Shown here: in pieces, positions 17,503-26,279 of the stretch
How the letters are laid out: every line of letters starts with the position of its first letter
How positions within the stretch are numbered: the first letter of the stretch is position 1
Assembly: GCA_963842355.1 (NCBI GenBank)
Contig: CAWJGC010000004.1
Location: 1,054,001 to 1,118,000, forward strand
Reading direction: 5' to 3'
Origin: JASHPR01 sp963842355
Lineage (GTDB): Bacteria; Actinomycetota; Actinomycetes; Streptosporangiales; Streptosporangiaceae
DNA length: 64,000 nucleotides
Position numbers and translations under genes: made by a program
Notes under the pieces: generated by a model
Told to the model about the DNA's origin: nothing
Seen by the model: the letters and a program-made list of their open reading frames with translations, nothing else
The model's database searches: none

Positions 17503-19134
17503 GTGAGGGTCGGGTCGGGTCTGGTCAGCAAGCTCCCGCGGCAGGCACGCTGGGCGGTACCGGCGGCCGCGGTGGCCGCGGTCGGCCTGGTCATCGCCGG
17601 ATCCGCGATCGCCGGGACCCAGTCCGCCCCGCAGCTGCCCGCCCGGACCACCGCCCAGTTGCTCGCGGCCGTCGACGCTCCGTCGGCCGTGCCGTCCGCC
17701 ATGTCCGCCGTGGTCGAGGAGACCGCTTCGCTGGGCCTCCCGGACCTGCCCGGTGCCGCGGACCCGCTGTCCCCGCTCTCCTTCCTGTCCGGCTCGCACA
17801 CCTTCCGCGTCTGGTACGACGGACCGACGCGGGTCAGGATCGCGATCCCGGTGACCCTGGGCGAGACCGACATCCGCCGGGACGGGCGCGACGTCTGGCT
17901 CTGGGACAGCAAGACCAACCGGGCCACCCACTACGTGCTGCCCGCTCAGGCCGGCGCGCCCGATTCGGGCGGGGTCTCGGCCAGCATCACCGCACCCGCG
18001 CCGACGCCGCAGCAGGCGGCCCGGGAACTTCTGGCCGCGGTCGGCGCCACGACCACGGTCGGGCTGCAGGACAACGTGACGGTGGCCGGCCAGGCGGCCT
18101 ACCAGCTCTCGCTGGCGCCCAAGGACAGCCGGTCGCTGATCGGCCAGGTCAGGATCGCCATCGACGCGCGGGACTCGCTGCCGCTGCGGGTGCAGGTCTT
18201 CGCCCGCGGCGCGTCCAGCCCGGCGTTCGGCGTGGGGTACACCTCGCTCTCGTTCGCGCGCCCGGCCGCGTCCAACTTCGCCTTCAGCCCGCCGCCCGGC
18301 GCCAAGGTGAAGACGATCATGCTCCCGGCCAACGGGGAACTGGGCGGGCCGGGCGCGGCCATCCAGAACCTGGGGACGTCGGGCGCGGGCGTCGCGCCCG
18401 TCGCGGTGCCCCAGGGCGCGGTGCCCCAGGGCGCGGTGCCCCAGGGCGCGGTGGTCCCGCCGCCGCCGGCCGGCAAGGTCCCGCCCGGCTCGGCCCTGCC
18501 CGTCAAGCTGCTGCCCGCGAGCGGGGTGCCCGGGAAGGTCCCGGCCATGCCCGCGGCCGTGCGGAAGCGGCTGGTGGCGACCCTCATGCAGCAGCTGCCC
18601 GCCTCGCTGACCAAGGCCCAGCGCGCCCGGGCGCTGCAGAGCCTCGAGCGCGGCCTGGCGTCCCCGCCCTCGGTGGGCGCCTGGATCGTGGTTAACCCGC
18701 AGCGCCCGAGCCAGGGGGCGGTGCCGGTCGTCGCCGGGCCGGCCGGACCGCGGGTCATGGGCCAGGGCTGGCTGTCGGTCGTGGTGCTGCCCGCGGGAGG
18801 GATCTCCTCCGCCGGGCTCCCCCAGGGCGCTGTGACCTACAGCATCCCCTCATCCGCGAGCAGCAGCACCGGGTCGGTGAGCAGCGCCGGGTCGGTGAGC
18901 AGCAGCCAGACCGTGACGTTCTCGTCGGCCGCCGCGTCGCCGGGGCCGGGCATCGGCGTGTCCGGCCTCGGCGGCGCGCTGCTGAGCGCGGCCAGGCCGG
19001 TGCACGGGTCCTGGGGCAGCGGCCGCCTGCTCCGGACCAGCCTGGTCTCGGTCCTGATCACCGATAGCGGCGAGGTCCTGATCGGCGCGGTGCAGCCCTC
19101 CGTACTGTACGCCGACGCGGCGCAGCTCTCGTGA
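17503..19134 (+). CDS. LolA/RseB-like secreted or anchored protein
   Basis: 543 residues. The second GTG (17503) is preferred because GGAGG ends five bases before it, whereas the first GTG overlaps that site. A signal anchor (AAAVAAVGLVIAGSAIAG) leads into a LolA-like half: HTFRVWYDGPTRVRIAIPVT, DVWLWDSKTNRATHYVLP and LIGQVRIAIDARDSLPLRVQ. Later come a VPQGA tandem repeat (15-bp units near 18410-18450), a Pro-rich linker and a C-terminal Ser/Gly region containing GNGELG-like and VSSAGSVSSS stretches. It ends in a GTGA overlap with the ABC ATPase gene, suggesting it serves or senses that exporter at the membrane surface. Confidence 0.7.
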   Translation: MRVGSGLVSKLPRQARWAVPAAAVAAVGLVIAGSAIAGTQSAPQLPARTTAQLLAAVDAPSAVPSAMSAVVEETASLGLPDLPGAADPLSPLSFLSGSHTFRVWYDGPTRVRIAIPVTLGETDIRRDGRDVWLWDSKTNRATHYVLPAQAGAPDSGGVSASITAPAPTPQQAARELLAAVGATTTVGLQDNVTVAGQAAYQLSLAPKDSRSLIGQVRIAIDARDSLPLRVQVFARGASSPAFGVGYTSLSFARPAASNFAFSPPPGAKVKTIMLPANGELGGPGAAIQNLGTSGAGVAPVAVPQGAVPQGAVPQGAVVPPPPAGKVPPGSALPVKLLPASGVPGKVPAMPAAVRKRLVATLMQQLPASLTKAQRARALQSLERGLASPPSVGAWIVVNPQRPSQGAVPVVAGPAGPRVMGQGWLSVVVLPAGGISSAGLPQGAVTYSIPSSASSSTGSVSSAGSVSSSQTVTFSSAAASPGPGIGVSGLGGALLSAARPVHGSWGSGRLLRTSLVSVLITDSGEVLIGAVQPSVLYADAAQLS

Positions 19135-20267
19135 GCGCGGCCGCGCGGCCGCCCGCGGGGGACGAGATCAGCTTCGGCCGCGGCGCGGGGGCCGATGAGG
19201 TCAGCTTCGGCCGGGGGGCCGGGGCCGGCGAGGTCAGCTTCGGCCGCGGGGCCGGGGACGGCGAGGACGGCTCCGGCCGCGGGGCGCAGGCCCGCGACTA
19301 CTCTCCCGCGCCTGCGCGCAGGCCGCCCGCGGCCGCCGCCGGGCTGGCCATCGCCACCCGCGGGCTGGCCAAGCAATTCGGCCGCCAGCTCGCGGTGGCC
19401 GGCATCGACCTGGCCGTGCCGAGCGGGTCGGTCTACGGCTTCCTCGGCCCGAACGGGTCCGGCAAGACCACGACGATCCGGATGCTGCTCGGCCTGATCC
19501 AGCCGACCAGCGGCAGCCAGCGGATGCTCGGCGCGGACATGCCCGACGGGGCGAACACCGTGCTGCCCAGCGTCGGGTCGCTAGTCGAGGGCCCGGCCTT
19601 CTACCCGCAGCTTTCCGGCCGGGCCAACCTGGCCCGGCTGGACGCGGCGGACCGGGCCGCCAGCCCGCGCACCGCGCAGGCCAGGATCGACCAGGCCCTG
19701 AACCGGGTCGGCCTGCTCGCCGCGGCGGGCAAGCGCTACCGGGCGTACTCGCTGGGCATGAAGCAGCGGCTGGCCATCGCGGCGGGCCTGCTGCAGCCGC
19801 GCGAGCTGATGATCCTCGACGAGCCGACCAACGGCCTCGACCCGCAGGGCACCCGTGAGGTCCGCGCGCTGATCCGGGAGATCGCCGCGGACGGCACCAC
19901 GGTCTTCGTCTCCTCGCACCTGCTGGCCGAGGTGGAGCAGATCTGCTCGCACGTGGGCGTGATGCGCGCCGGCGAGCTGGTGTTCCAGGGGACGCTGGAC
20001 GAGATGCGCGGCCGGGGCACGGCCAGGATCCTGGTCCGCACCAGCGAGCCCGAGCTGGCCTCGCAGGTGCTGGCCGGGCTCGGGCTGGCCGACGTCACGG
20101 TGACCGGCCGGGAGGTGACCGCCCAGCTCGGCGAGCAGGCGCCGGAGACCGTGTGCGCCCGGCTCGTGCACGCGGGAGTGCCCGTATCGGGGCTGGACAC
20201 CCCGCGGGCCAGCCTGGAGGACCTGTTCGTCGAGCTGACCGGCGAGGGCTTCGATGTCAACGGCTGA
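19131..20267 (+). CDS. ABC transporter ATP-binding protein (ABC-2 exporter type)
   Basis: 378 residues. Walker A is GPNGSGKTT, signature YSLGMKQRL, Walker B LMILDEPTNGLD and the switch His is in VFVSSHLLAEVEQ. A C-terminal ~80-residue extension is typical of drug/lantibiotic-type ABC-2 ATPases. The first ~70 residues are an unusual repeat, three copies of an 11-residue unit around FGRGAGA. Its GTG overlaps the previous stop, and it overlaps the permease by 14 bp, so the three genes are one transcription unit. Confidence 0.88.
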   Translation: MSAAARPPAGDEISFGRGAGADEVSFGRGAGAGEVSFGRGAGDGEDGSGRGAQARDYSPAPARRPPAAAAGLAIATRGLAKQFGRQLAVAGIDLAVPSGSVYGFLGPNGSGKTTTIRMLLGLIQPTSGSQRMLGADMPDGANTVLPSVGSLVEGPAFYPQLSGRANLARLDAADRAASPRTAQARIDQALNRVGLLAAAGKRYRAYSLGMKQRLAIAAGLLQPRELMILDEPTNGLDPQGTREVRALIREIAADGTTVFVSSHLLAEVEQICSHVGVMRAGELVFQGTLDEMRGRGTARILVRTSEPELASQVLAGLGLADVTVTGREVTAQLGEQAPETVCARLVHAGVPVSGLDTPRASLEDLFVELTGEGFDVNG

Positions 20268-21171
20268 CGTCGCGAGCCAGCCCCGGCGCGACGAGGCCGG
20301 CCGGGCGGGCAGGCGTTCCGGCCCTGGGTCCGGGCTGGCCGGGGTCCGGCCCTGGTTCAGGCTGCTGCGCTCCGAGCTCGGCCTGGTGTTCCTGCGGCGG
20401 CGCAACATCGCGCTGCTGGCCGTGCTCGCCGCGGTCCCGGTTCTGCTCGGCATCGTGCTCAAGGTCTCGTCCCCCCAGCCCGCGGGCGGCACCGGGGACG
20501 GACCCGCGTTCCTCGCCCAGGTCACCGGCAACGGCGTGTTCCTCGCCTTCCTCGCGCTGGTCGTGGAGATGACGCTGATCCTGCCGCTGGCCATCGCGGT
20601 GGTGGCCGGAGACTCGATCGCCGGCGAGGCCAGCCGGGGGACGCTGCGCTACCTGCTCGCCGTCCCGGCCGGGCGGACGCGGCTGCTCGGGATCAAGTTC
20701 GCGGCCGTGGTCGCGTTCTGCGTGTGCGCGTGCCTGCTCGTGGCCGCGGTGGCGGCCGCCCTGGGCGCGATCTTGTTCCCGGTCCGGCCGGTCACGCTGC
20801 TGTCCGGCACGACCATCCCGCTGGCCGCCGGGCTGCTCCGGCTGCTGTTCGTGGTCCTCTATATCGCCGCCGCGATGGCGGCGCTCGGCGCGATCGGCCT
20901 GGCGATCTCGACGTTCACCGAGCACTCGATCGGCGCGATCGCCGCGGTGCTGGTGATCGCGGTGGCCAGCGAGGTGACCGACAGCGTGTCGCAGCTCGAC
21001 GTGGTGCATCCGTACCTGCCCACGCACTGGTGGCTGTCGTTCGACGCGCTGCTCCGCTCGCCGGTGGACTGGCCGGACCTGGGGCACGGGCTGCTCTCGT
21101 TCGGGGTGTACGTGCTCATCTTCTGCTCGGTCGCCTGGGCCCGGTTCACCACCGCCGACGTGACCAGCTGA
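20254..21171 (+). CDS. ABC-2 type permease
   Basis: 305 residues with about six membrane helices, e.g. NIALLAVLAAVPVLLGIVL, MTLILPLAIAVVAGDSIAGE and HGLLSFGVYVLIFCSVAWA. The GDSIAGEASRGTLRYLLAVP segment is characteristic of ABC-2 permeases. ATG at 20254 lies inside the ATPase gene. Its 3' end overlaps the convergent Erm-like gene by 26 bp. Confidence 0.85.
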   Translation: MSTADVASQPRRDEAGRAGRRSGPGSGLAGVRPWFRLLRSELGLVFLRRRNIALLAVLAAVPVLLGIVLKVSSPQPAGGTGDGPAFLAQVTGNGVFLAFLALVVEMTLILPLAIAVVAGDSIAGEASRGTLRYLLAVPAGRTRLLGIKFAAVVAFCVCACLLVAAVAAALGAILFPVRPVTLLSGTTIPLAAGLLRLLFVVLYIAAAMAALGAIGLAISTFTEHSIGAIAAVLVIAVASEVTDSVSQLDVVHPYLPTHWWLSFDALLRSPVDWPDLGHGLLSFGVYVLIFCSVAWARFTTADVTS

Positions 21172-21952
21172 CCCGGCCGCGGCCCCGGTGGTCGTCGTCC
21201 GCGAGCAGGAGCGCGAGGCGGTGCCACTGCTCCGCGGTGACCTCGGCGACCGGGGTCCTGGGGTCGAGGCCCGCGCGGACCAGCAGCCGCCTGCGGCCGG
21301 GCAGCACGAGGTCGGCCCGGGCGCCGGGCCGGCGGTAGGCCGCGCGCAGCAGGGCCCGCAGCCGCCGCTGGCCCTGCGCCGAGGCCGCGATGGGCCGCGG
21401 GCGCACCGACAGCCGGGCCGCGTCGGCCCGCGGCGGCGGGACGAAGGCCGCCGCGCTGACCGCCCGGGCCAGGCGCACCTGATAGCGGGCGGCCCACCAG
21501 GCGGTCTCGGCGTCACGCGGCCGCGCGCCCGCCAGCCACCGGGCGGCTCCCCACTCGACGACGAGTTCGGCCCCGGCGAGCCGGACCGCCGGGTCGCCGA
21601 GCAGGCGCCGGCACAGCACGGTGGTCAGCGAGAACGGCGGGCTGGCCACGACCAGGAACTCCCGGCGCGGCAGCGGGACCGTGCGCAGGTCCGCCTCGAC
21701 CACCCGGACCCGCGGGTCGCTGTCGAAGCGCCGCTGCAGTCCCGCGGCCAGGCGCGGGTCGCGTTCCACGGCGATCACGCGGGCCCCGGCCGCGGCCAGC
21801 GCCGCGGTGATGGCCCCGCGGCCGGCCCCGAGATCGAGGACCAGCCGGCCGTCACCTGCGCCGCAGGCGCGGACCAACTGGGCGATCAGCGCGCGGTCAC
21901 GCAGGAAGTGAGCACCGGCAGGATTCGGCGCCAGCGGCGGCCGCCCTGCCAC
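21146..21952 (-). CDS. Erm/KsgA-family rRNA adenine methyltransferase-like protein
   Basis: 268 residues. SAM-binding motif I is VLDLGAGRGAITAALAAAGA, with the acidic residue in VIAVERDP, and the N-terminal NPAGAHFLRDR matches the Erm GQNFL region. Motif IV, normally N(I/P)P(Y/F), reads ASPPFSLTT, with Ser where Asn contacts the target adenine in Erm proteins. A C-terminal helical domain is present. Erm enzymes dimethylate A2058 of 23S rRNA and give macrolide resistance; with Ser here the activity is uncertain. It is convergent with the ABC exporter. Confidence 0.75.
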   Translation of the reverse strand: MAGRPPLAPNPAGAHFLRDRALIAQLVRACGAGDGRLVLDLGAGRGAITAALAAAGARVIAVERDPRLAAGLQRRFDSDPRVRVVEADLRTVPLPRREFLVVASPPFSLTTVLCRRLLGDPAVRLAGAELVVEWGAARWLAGARPRDAETAWWAARYQVRLARAVSAAAFVPPPRADAARLSVRPRPIAASAQGQRRLRALLRAAYRRPGARADLVLPGRRRLLVRAGLDPRTPVAEVTAEQWHRLALLLADDDHRGRGRVSWSRRRW

Positions 21953-22065
21953 GGATCACCATGGCCATCGACAAGGCCGTTCTCCTCGGGTCGGAGTCGT
22001 CGCCGGACACGTTATGCCCAGCCGCGGCGGCGGGCCACCGAATATTCGCCCGCCCCCCGGTCTGG

Positions 22066-22452
22066 TTACGCCGGGTCTTCCCCGCCGGGGGAGCCGGCCA
22101 GGGCGCGGGCCTCGGCGGCTTCCTTTTCGTTCAGGCCCTCAAATCCGCTGCGGCGGTGCTGCTCGGCCTGCTCATCGATCCACCGGCCGTGGGCCTCCCA
22201 CGCGGCCTGCTTGCTGGTGCCCAGGGCGGCGCCGACCTGCGACCAGGAGGCGCCGGCCTGGCGGGCCGACCGCACCGAGAGCTGGCGCCCGTAGCCCGCC
22301 TTCCGCGCGATCACCTCGCTCAGCGCGAGCAGTTCCAGCGCCTCGTCCCGCGACAGATCCGAAACCAGGGCTTCGCGCGCGCGCAGTTCGTCGAAGCGCG
22401 TGGTGGCGGTCTGCAGCGTGAACCGGCGCTCGAGCTCTTCGGGAGCAGCCAT
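22066..22452 (-). CDS. Small HTH-containing protein, putative regulator
   Basis: 128 residues. A predicted helix-turn-helix is ARQAGASWSQVGAALGTSKQ, followed by AAWEAHGRWIDEQAEQHRR. The N-terminal half (LERRFTLQTATTRFDELRAR) looks helical. No enzymatic motif is seen. The 110-bp gap to the Erm-like gene downstream holds nothing recognisable. A palindromic site directly upstream may be its own operator. Confidence 0.65.
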   Translation of the reverse strand: MAAPEELERRFTLQTATTRFDELRAREALVSDLSRDEALELLALSEVIARKAGYGRQLSVRSARQAGASWSQVGAALGTSKQAAWEAHGRWIDEQAEQHRRSGFEGLNEKEAAEARALAGSPGGEDPA

Positions 22453-22466
22453 GACCCCAGCATCCC

Positions 22467-22488
22467 GTCAAGCTACCTTGACGTCAAG
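22467..22488. promoter_or_regulatory. Overlapping inverted repeats upstream of the HTH gene
   Basis: GTCAAG-ctac-CTTGAC (22467-22482) overlaps the perfect 12-bp palindrome CTTGACGTCAAG (22477-22488), giving three half-sites within 15-36 bases of the HTH start at 22452. This fits autoregulation. Confidence 0.5.
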
Positions 22489-22616
22489 TTGTCCTGACGG
22501 AAGAATCGGCCCTTCACGTGAATCACACGGCGGGCATAGCCTGGCTTCACACCGAGGCTGGGTGAGGCTGGGTACTGACTGGGCATCCGGCCATCGCCGG
22601 CCACCTAGGGGGATTC

Positions 22617-22973
22617 ATGGCTGATTCCGGGCTGTTCATCGGGTTCGGGGCACCGGTTCGGGGCCGCGAACGGCAGGCCATCAAGGTGTTCAACGAGGTC
22701 TTCGAGTACTACTCGCGGCTGCAGCAGGAGGGCCACATCGAGAGCTTCGAGCCGGTCCTGCTCGAGCCGCACGGCGGGGAACTCGGCGGGTTCTTCCTGC
22801 TGCGCGGGGAGCGGGACAAGCTCGCGCGCGTCCGCGGCAGCGAGGAGTTCGAGCGGCAGACGGCGCGGGGCGAGCTCATCGTCGAGAACATCGGCGTCGT
22901 CGGCGCGTTCCTGGGCGAGCGGCTCATGGGCCAGATGTCGGTGTTCTCCCAGCAGGTCGAGGATCTGACCTAG
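22617..22973 (+). CDS. Hypothetical cytoplasmic protein
   Basis: 118 residues beginning MADSGLFIGFGAPVRGRERQ. It is compact and mixed alpha/beta by composition, with VFNEVFEYYSRLQQEGHIES and GGFFLLRGERDKLARVRGSE. It has no signal, membrane segment or known catalytic motif. Proteins of this type are widespread in actinobacteria, but I cannot name a function. A GGGGG run just upstream supports the ATG. Confidence 0.7.
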   Translation: MADSGLFIGFGAPVRGRERQAIKVFNEVFEYYSRLQQEGHIESFEPVLLEPHGGELGGFFLLRGERDKLARVRGSEEFERQTARGELIVENIGVVGAFLGERLMGQMSVFSQQVEDLT

Positions 22974-23034
22974 GGCTGAGGTCGGCGGCGCGAAGCGGGT
23001 TGCCGGAGCCGCGGCGATCTGGCAGCTTGGCGGC

Positions 23035-23772
23035 ATGCCGACACGCCTGGTGCACCTGGTGGTTGACTCTGCCGACCCGCTCCGCCTGGCCCGGTTCTGG
23101 GCGGCGGCCCTGGAGTGGGTCGTGGCCGATCAGGACGCCGATGAGGTCGACGTGGAGCCGCCGGGCTTCGACTACCCGGGCCCGGCCGCGCTGCCGCTCG
23201 TCTTCCTCACGGTGCCCGAGCCGAAGACCGGGAAGAACCGGGTGCACCTCGACCTGGCCAGTACCTCGGCCGAGCACCAGGAGGCGCTGGTCCGCCGGGT
23301 GCGGGAACTCGGGGCCACGCCTCTCGACATCGGCCAGGGTGACGTGCCGTGGGTGGTGCTGGCCGACCCGGAGGGCAACGAGTTCTGCGTGCTCGAGCCG
23401 CGGCCCGTCTACCGCGACACCGGCCCCGTCGCGGCGGTCGTGGTCGACAGCGCCGACCCGCAGGCCCTGACGCCGTTCTGGGCCGAAGCCTCGGGCTTCC
23501 TGCCGCGTGGCTGGGACGGGCACCTGTCCGCGCTGCGCTCGCCCGGCGGCGAGGGGCCGTACCTCGAACTGCTGCGCAGCGCCGACCCGAAACTGGTCAA
23601 GGACCGGGTACATCTCGACGTGGCGCCCTACCGCGGCGACGACCACCGCGCCGAGGCGGACCGGCTGCGGCGCCTCGGCGCGACCGACGCCGACGTCGGG
23701 CAGGGTGACGTGTCGTGGGTGGTGCTGGCCGACCCGGAGGGCAACGAGTTCTGCGTTCTGTCGCCCAGGTGA
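23035..23772 (+). CDS. Two-domain VOC (glyoxalase-like) protein
   Basis: 245 residues built from two similar halves. Each ends with a near-identical segment, IGQGDVPWVVLADPEGNEFC in the first and VGQGDVSWVVLADPEGNEFC in the second, and each starts with a short strand (LVHLVVDSADP, AAVVVDSADP). This is the Glyoxalase_6 arrangement. Metal ligands would be the His and Glu residues in HLDL/HLDV and ELL, FCVL. The substrate is unknown. The near-identity of the repeated ends suggests internal duplication or gene conversion. Confidence 0.8.
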   Translation: MPTRLVHLVVDSADPLRLARFWAAALEWVVADQDADEVDVEPPGFDYPGPAALPLVFLTVPEPKTGKNRVHLDLASTSAEHQEALVRRVRELGATPLDIGQGDVPWVVLADPEGNEFCVLEPRPVYRDTGPVAAVVVDSADPQALTPFWAEASGFLPRGWDGHLSALRSPGGEGPYLELLRSADPKLVKDRVHLDVAPYRGDDHRAEADRLRRLGATDADVGQGDVSWVVLADPEGNEFCVLSPR

Positions 23773-23792
23773 GGCCGGCCCGCCCGGGGCTG

Positions 23793-24449
23793 TCAGCGCT
23801 CGTGCGGCGCGGCCTCGTGTGCTGCGGGCTCGGGGGAGGCGGGCTCGTGCGGCGCGGCCTCGTGTGCTGCGGGCTCGGGGGAGGCGGGCTCGTGCGGCGC
23901 GGCCTCGTGTGCTGCGGGCTCGGGGGAGGCGGGCTCGTGCGGCGCGGCCTCGTGTGCTGCGGGCTCGGGGGAGGCGGGCTCGTGCGGCGCGGCCTCGGGG
24001 GAGGCGGGGAAGGCGGCGGCCCGGAGCGCGGCCCTGAAGTTCGCGGCCTCGTCCTCGGACAGCGGGCCGAGGAAGCGCCGCTCGGCCTCAGCCACGGCCC
24101 GGGTGGCGCCAGCCAGCGTGGTGCGGCCGACCTCGGTGAGGGCCACGACGTTCTTGCGCCGGTCACCCGGCTGCGGCCGGCGCTGCACGAGTCCCTTGCG
24201 CTCCAGGTCGTCGATCAGGGTCACCATCGTGGTCCGGTCGAGGTTCATCCGGTCCGCGACGTCCTGCTGTGACTGCGGGGCTCGCTCGTCGATGGCGATG
24301 AGCATCGCGCACTCCCGCCCGTTGATCCCGAACGGGGCCAGGGCCGGGGCGGTGAGATCGGCCAGCCGCATCTGCGCGTGCTTCAGCAGGTAGTACAGGC
24401 GGCCGGTCGGCGCGGGCCGCGGCTGGCTCTCGTGGCGCGGGTTGGACAC
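23793..24449 (-). CDS. MarR-family regulator with repetitive C-terminal tail
   Basis: 218 residues. Residues 20-150 form a MarR winged helix (SQQDVADRMNLDRTTMVTLI, then DLERKGLVQRRPQPGDRRKN). The last ~65 residues are about four and a half copies of the 15-residue unit EPASPEPAAHEAAPH, encoded by 45-bp tandem repeats at 23800-24000, and are probably disordered. It is divergent from the LLM monooxygenase gene, whose promoter region carries matching palindromes. Confidence 0.85.
   Translation of the reverse strand: MSNPRHESQPRPAPTGRLYYLLKHAQMRLADLTAPALAPFGINGRECAMLIAIDERAPQSQQDVADRMNLDRTTMVTLIDDLERKGLVQRRPQPGDRRKNVVALTEVGRTTLAGATRAVAEAERRFLGPLSEDEAANFRAALRAAAFPASPEAAPHEPASPEPAAHEAAPHEPASPEPAAHEAAPHEPASPEPAAHEAAPHEPASPEPAAHEAAPHER
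23800..24005. repeat. 45-bp in-frame minisatellite
   Basis: About 4.5 nearly identical 45-bp units encode the EPASPEPAAHEAAPH tail of the MarR protein. The near-perfect identity suggests recent expansion or variable copy number. Confidence 0.9.
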
Positions 24450-24470
24450 ACGAGGATCCTACCCATTATG

Positions 24471-24513
24471 CTGATCATCAATTTAAGTGACGATCAGTAT
24501 TACTGACGATCAG
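24471..24513. promoter_or_regulatory. Putative MarR operator with three sites
   Basis: CTGATCATCA (24471-24480) and TGACGATCAG (24488-24497) form an inverted repeat with one mismatch. A second TGACGATCAG follows at 24504-24513, 16 bases on. The sites lie between the divergent MarR start (24449) and LLM start (24543), in a locally AT-rich stretch. Confidence 0.65.
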
Positions 24514-24542
24514 CAGTGGTGACACGAGGAGGTTGCCCGGCG

Positions 24543-25448
24543 ATGTCCGCACTCGACCGGCCGCTCAGTTTCGGCATCAAGACCAGCCAGCCGGGAGTCA
24601 GCTACCAGGAGATCCTCAGGATCTGGCGGGAGGCAGACCGGATTCCGGTGTTCGAGCACGCGTGGCTCTGGGACCACATGGTGCCGCTGCGGGGGGACAT
24701 CAAGGGCGCGGCCCTCGAGGCCTGGACCCTGCTCGCCGCCCTGGCCGCCCAGACCAGCCGGCTCGGGCTGGGCGTGATCGTCACCAGCAACCGGCTGCGT
24801 TCCCCGACCCTGCTGGCCAAGATGGCGGCGACGGTCGACGTCATCGCCGCGGGCCGGCTCGTGCTCGGGATCGGGACGGGCGGGAGCCGGGTAGCCGTCG
24901 AGAACCCCGCGGTGCGGGAGTTCGAGGCCTACGGCGTGCCCCTGGTCTCGCCCGGGGAGGCGGTCCGGGACCTCGCGCAGTCCTGCGACGTCATCCGGCG
25001 GATGTGGACCGAGGACGAGCCGTTCGACTTCGACGGGCCCACCATCGCGCTCAAGGGCGCGGTGTGCGAGCCCAAGCCGGTCCAGAAGCCGCATCCCCCG
25101 ATCCTGATCGGCGGCCAGGGCGACCGGGTCCTGCGCATCGTGGCCGAGCACGCCGACATCTGGAACTATCCCGGGCCGCCCTCGCCGCAGTTCCGGGAGC
25201 GCAGTCAGGTCCTCGACGAGCACTGCGCCGCCATCGGGCGCGACAGCAGCGAGATCGCCCGCTCGATGCAGACGATCGTCCGGTGCGAGGATCCCGGGGC
25301 GCCGGCCGCCACCCGCGCCCTGCTCCTCGAGATGATCGACGCGGGCGTCACCCACATCGTCATCGCCGCGATCCTCGGGGGCCGCCCGCTGCAGTGGGTG
25401 GCGGACGAGATCATCGAGCCGGTCCTGGCCGGGGCACAGCGCCGCTGA
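24543..25448 (+). CDS. LLM-class (luciferase-like) flavin/F420-dependent oxidoreductase
   Basis: 301 residues. The start MSALDRPLSFGIKTSQPG at 24543 has GAGGAGG ten bases upstream. Typical family segments are EHAWLWDHMVPL, TSRLGLGVIVTSNRLRSPTL, LVLGIGTGGSRVAVE and KPHPPILIGGQGDRVLRIVA. The actinobacterial setting and the motif style favour F420 as cofactor, but FMN cannot be excluded. It is likely controlled by the divergent MarR. Confidence 0.85.
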   Translation: MSALDRPLSFGIKTSQPGVSYQEILRIWREADRIPVFEHAWLWDHMVPLRGDIKGAALEAWTLLAALAAQTSRLGLGVIVTSNRLRSPTLLAKMAATVDVIAAGRLVLGIGTGGSRVAVENPAVREFEAYGVPLVSPGEAVRDLAQSCDVIRRMWTEDEPFDFDGPTIALKGAVCEPKPVQKPHPPILIGGQGDRVLRIVAEHADIWNYPGPPSPQFRERSQVLDEHCAAIGRDSSEIARSMQTIVRCEDPGAPAATRALLLEMIDAGVTHIVIAAILGGRPLQWVADEIIEPVLAGAQRR

Positions 25449-25510
25449 CGTGGCCCCCGGGCCGGGAAACCGCGTTGACGCGGAGGCCCGGGGCGGGGAC
25501 GCTTGGCGGC

Positions 25511-26278
25511 ATGGCCGGGACCACTGATCACGTACTGCGCAATCGCACCGCGTGGGACCACTGGGCCGCCGATTACGCCGGGCCGGGCCTGCGCAGCTGG
25601 GAGACGGACGAGCCGACCTGGGGGATCTGGAGCGTCCCCGACGCCCGCGCCGGGGTCCTGCCGCCGGACCTGGACGGGCTCGACACCATCGAACTCGGCT
25701 GCGGAACCGGCTACGTCTCGGCCTGGCTGGCCCGCCGTGGCGCGCGGCCGGTCGGCGTGGACAACTCCGCGGCGCAACTGGCCACCGCCCGCGGCCTGCA
25801 AGAGCGCTTCGGGCTGCGGTTCCCGCTGCTGCACGCCAGCGCCGAGCAGGTGCCGTGTGCCGACGCCGCGTTCGACCTCGCGATCTCGGAGTACGGCGCC
25901 AGCATCTGGTGCGATCCTTACGCCTGGATCCCCGAGGCCGCCCGGCTGCTGCGTCCGGGCGGCCAGCTGATCTTTCTGGTCAACGCCGTCCAGCTCATGC
26001 TCTGCTTGCCGGACTCCGACGGGGTGCCCGCGACCGAGCGGCTGATGCGGCCCTACTTCGGCATGCACCGCTTCGAGTGGCCCGACGACGTGTCGGTGGA
26101 GTTCCACCTCGGCCACGGCGACATGATCCGGGTGCTGCGCCGCTGCGGCTTCGACGTCGAGGACCTGATCGAGATCCGGCCCGCGCCCGGATCCACCGCG
26201 TCGCATCCCCTCGCCACCCTCGAATGGGCCAGGCAGTGGCCCAGCGAAGAGGTCTGGAAGGCCCGCAAGCGGCACTAG
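25511..26278 (+). CDS. Class I SAM-dependent methyltransferase
   Basis: 255 residues. Motif I is TIELGCGTGYVSAWLARRGA, the acidic loop is GVDNSAAQL, and the post-motif region DAAFDLAISEYGASIWCDPY plus RLLRPGGQLIFLVNAVQ is standard for Methyltransf_11/25 enzymes. The aromatic-rich N-terminus (TAWDHWAADYAGPGLRSWE) and the WP motif near the C-terminus are common in small-molecule methyltransferases. The substrate is unknown. It ends one base before the Pth2 GTG. Confidence 0.85.
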   Translation: MAGTTDHVLRNRTAWDHWAADYAGPGLRSWETDEPTWGIWSVPDARAGVLPPDLDGLDTIELGCGTGYVSAWLARRGARPVGVDNSAAQLATARGLQERFGLRFPLLHASAEQVPCADAAFDLAISEYGASIWCDPYAWIPEAARLLRPGGQLIFLVNAVQLMLCLPDSDGVPATERLMRPYFGMHRFEWPDDVSVEFHLGHGDMIRVLRRCGFDVEDLIEIRPAPGSTASHPLATLEWARQWPSEEVWKARKRH

Positions 26279-26279
26279 A

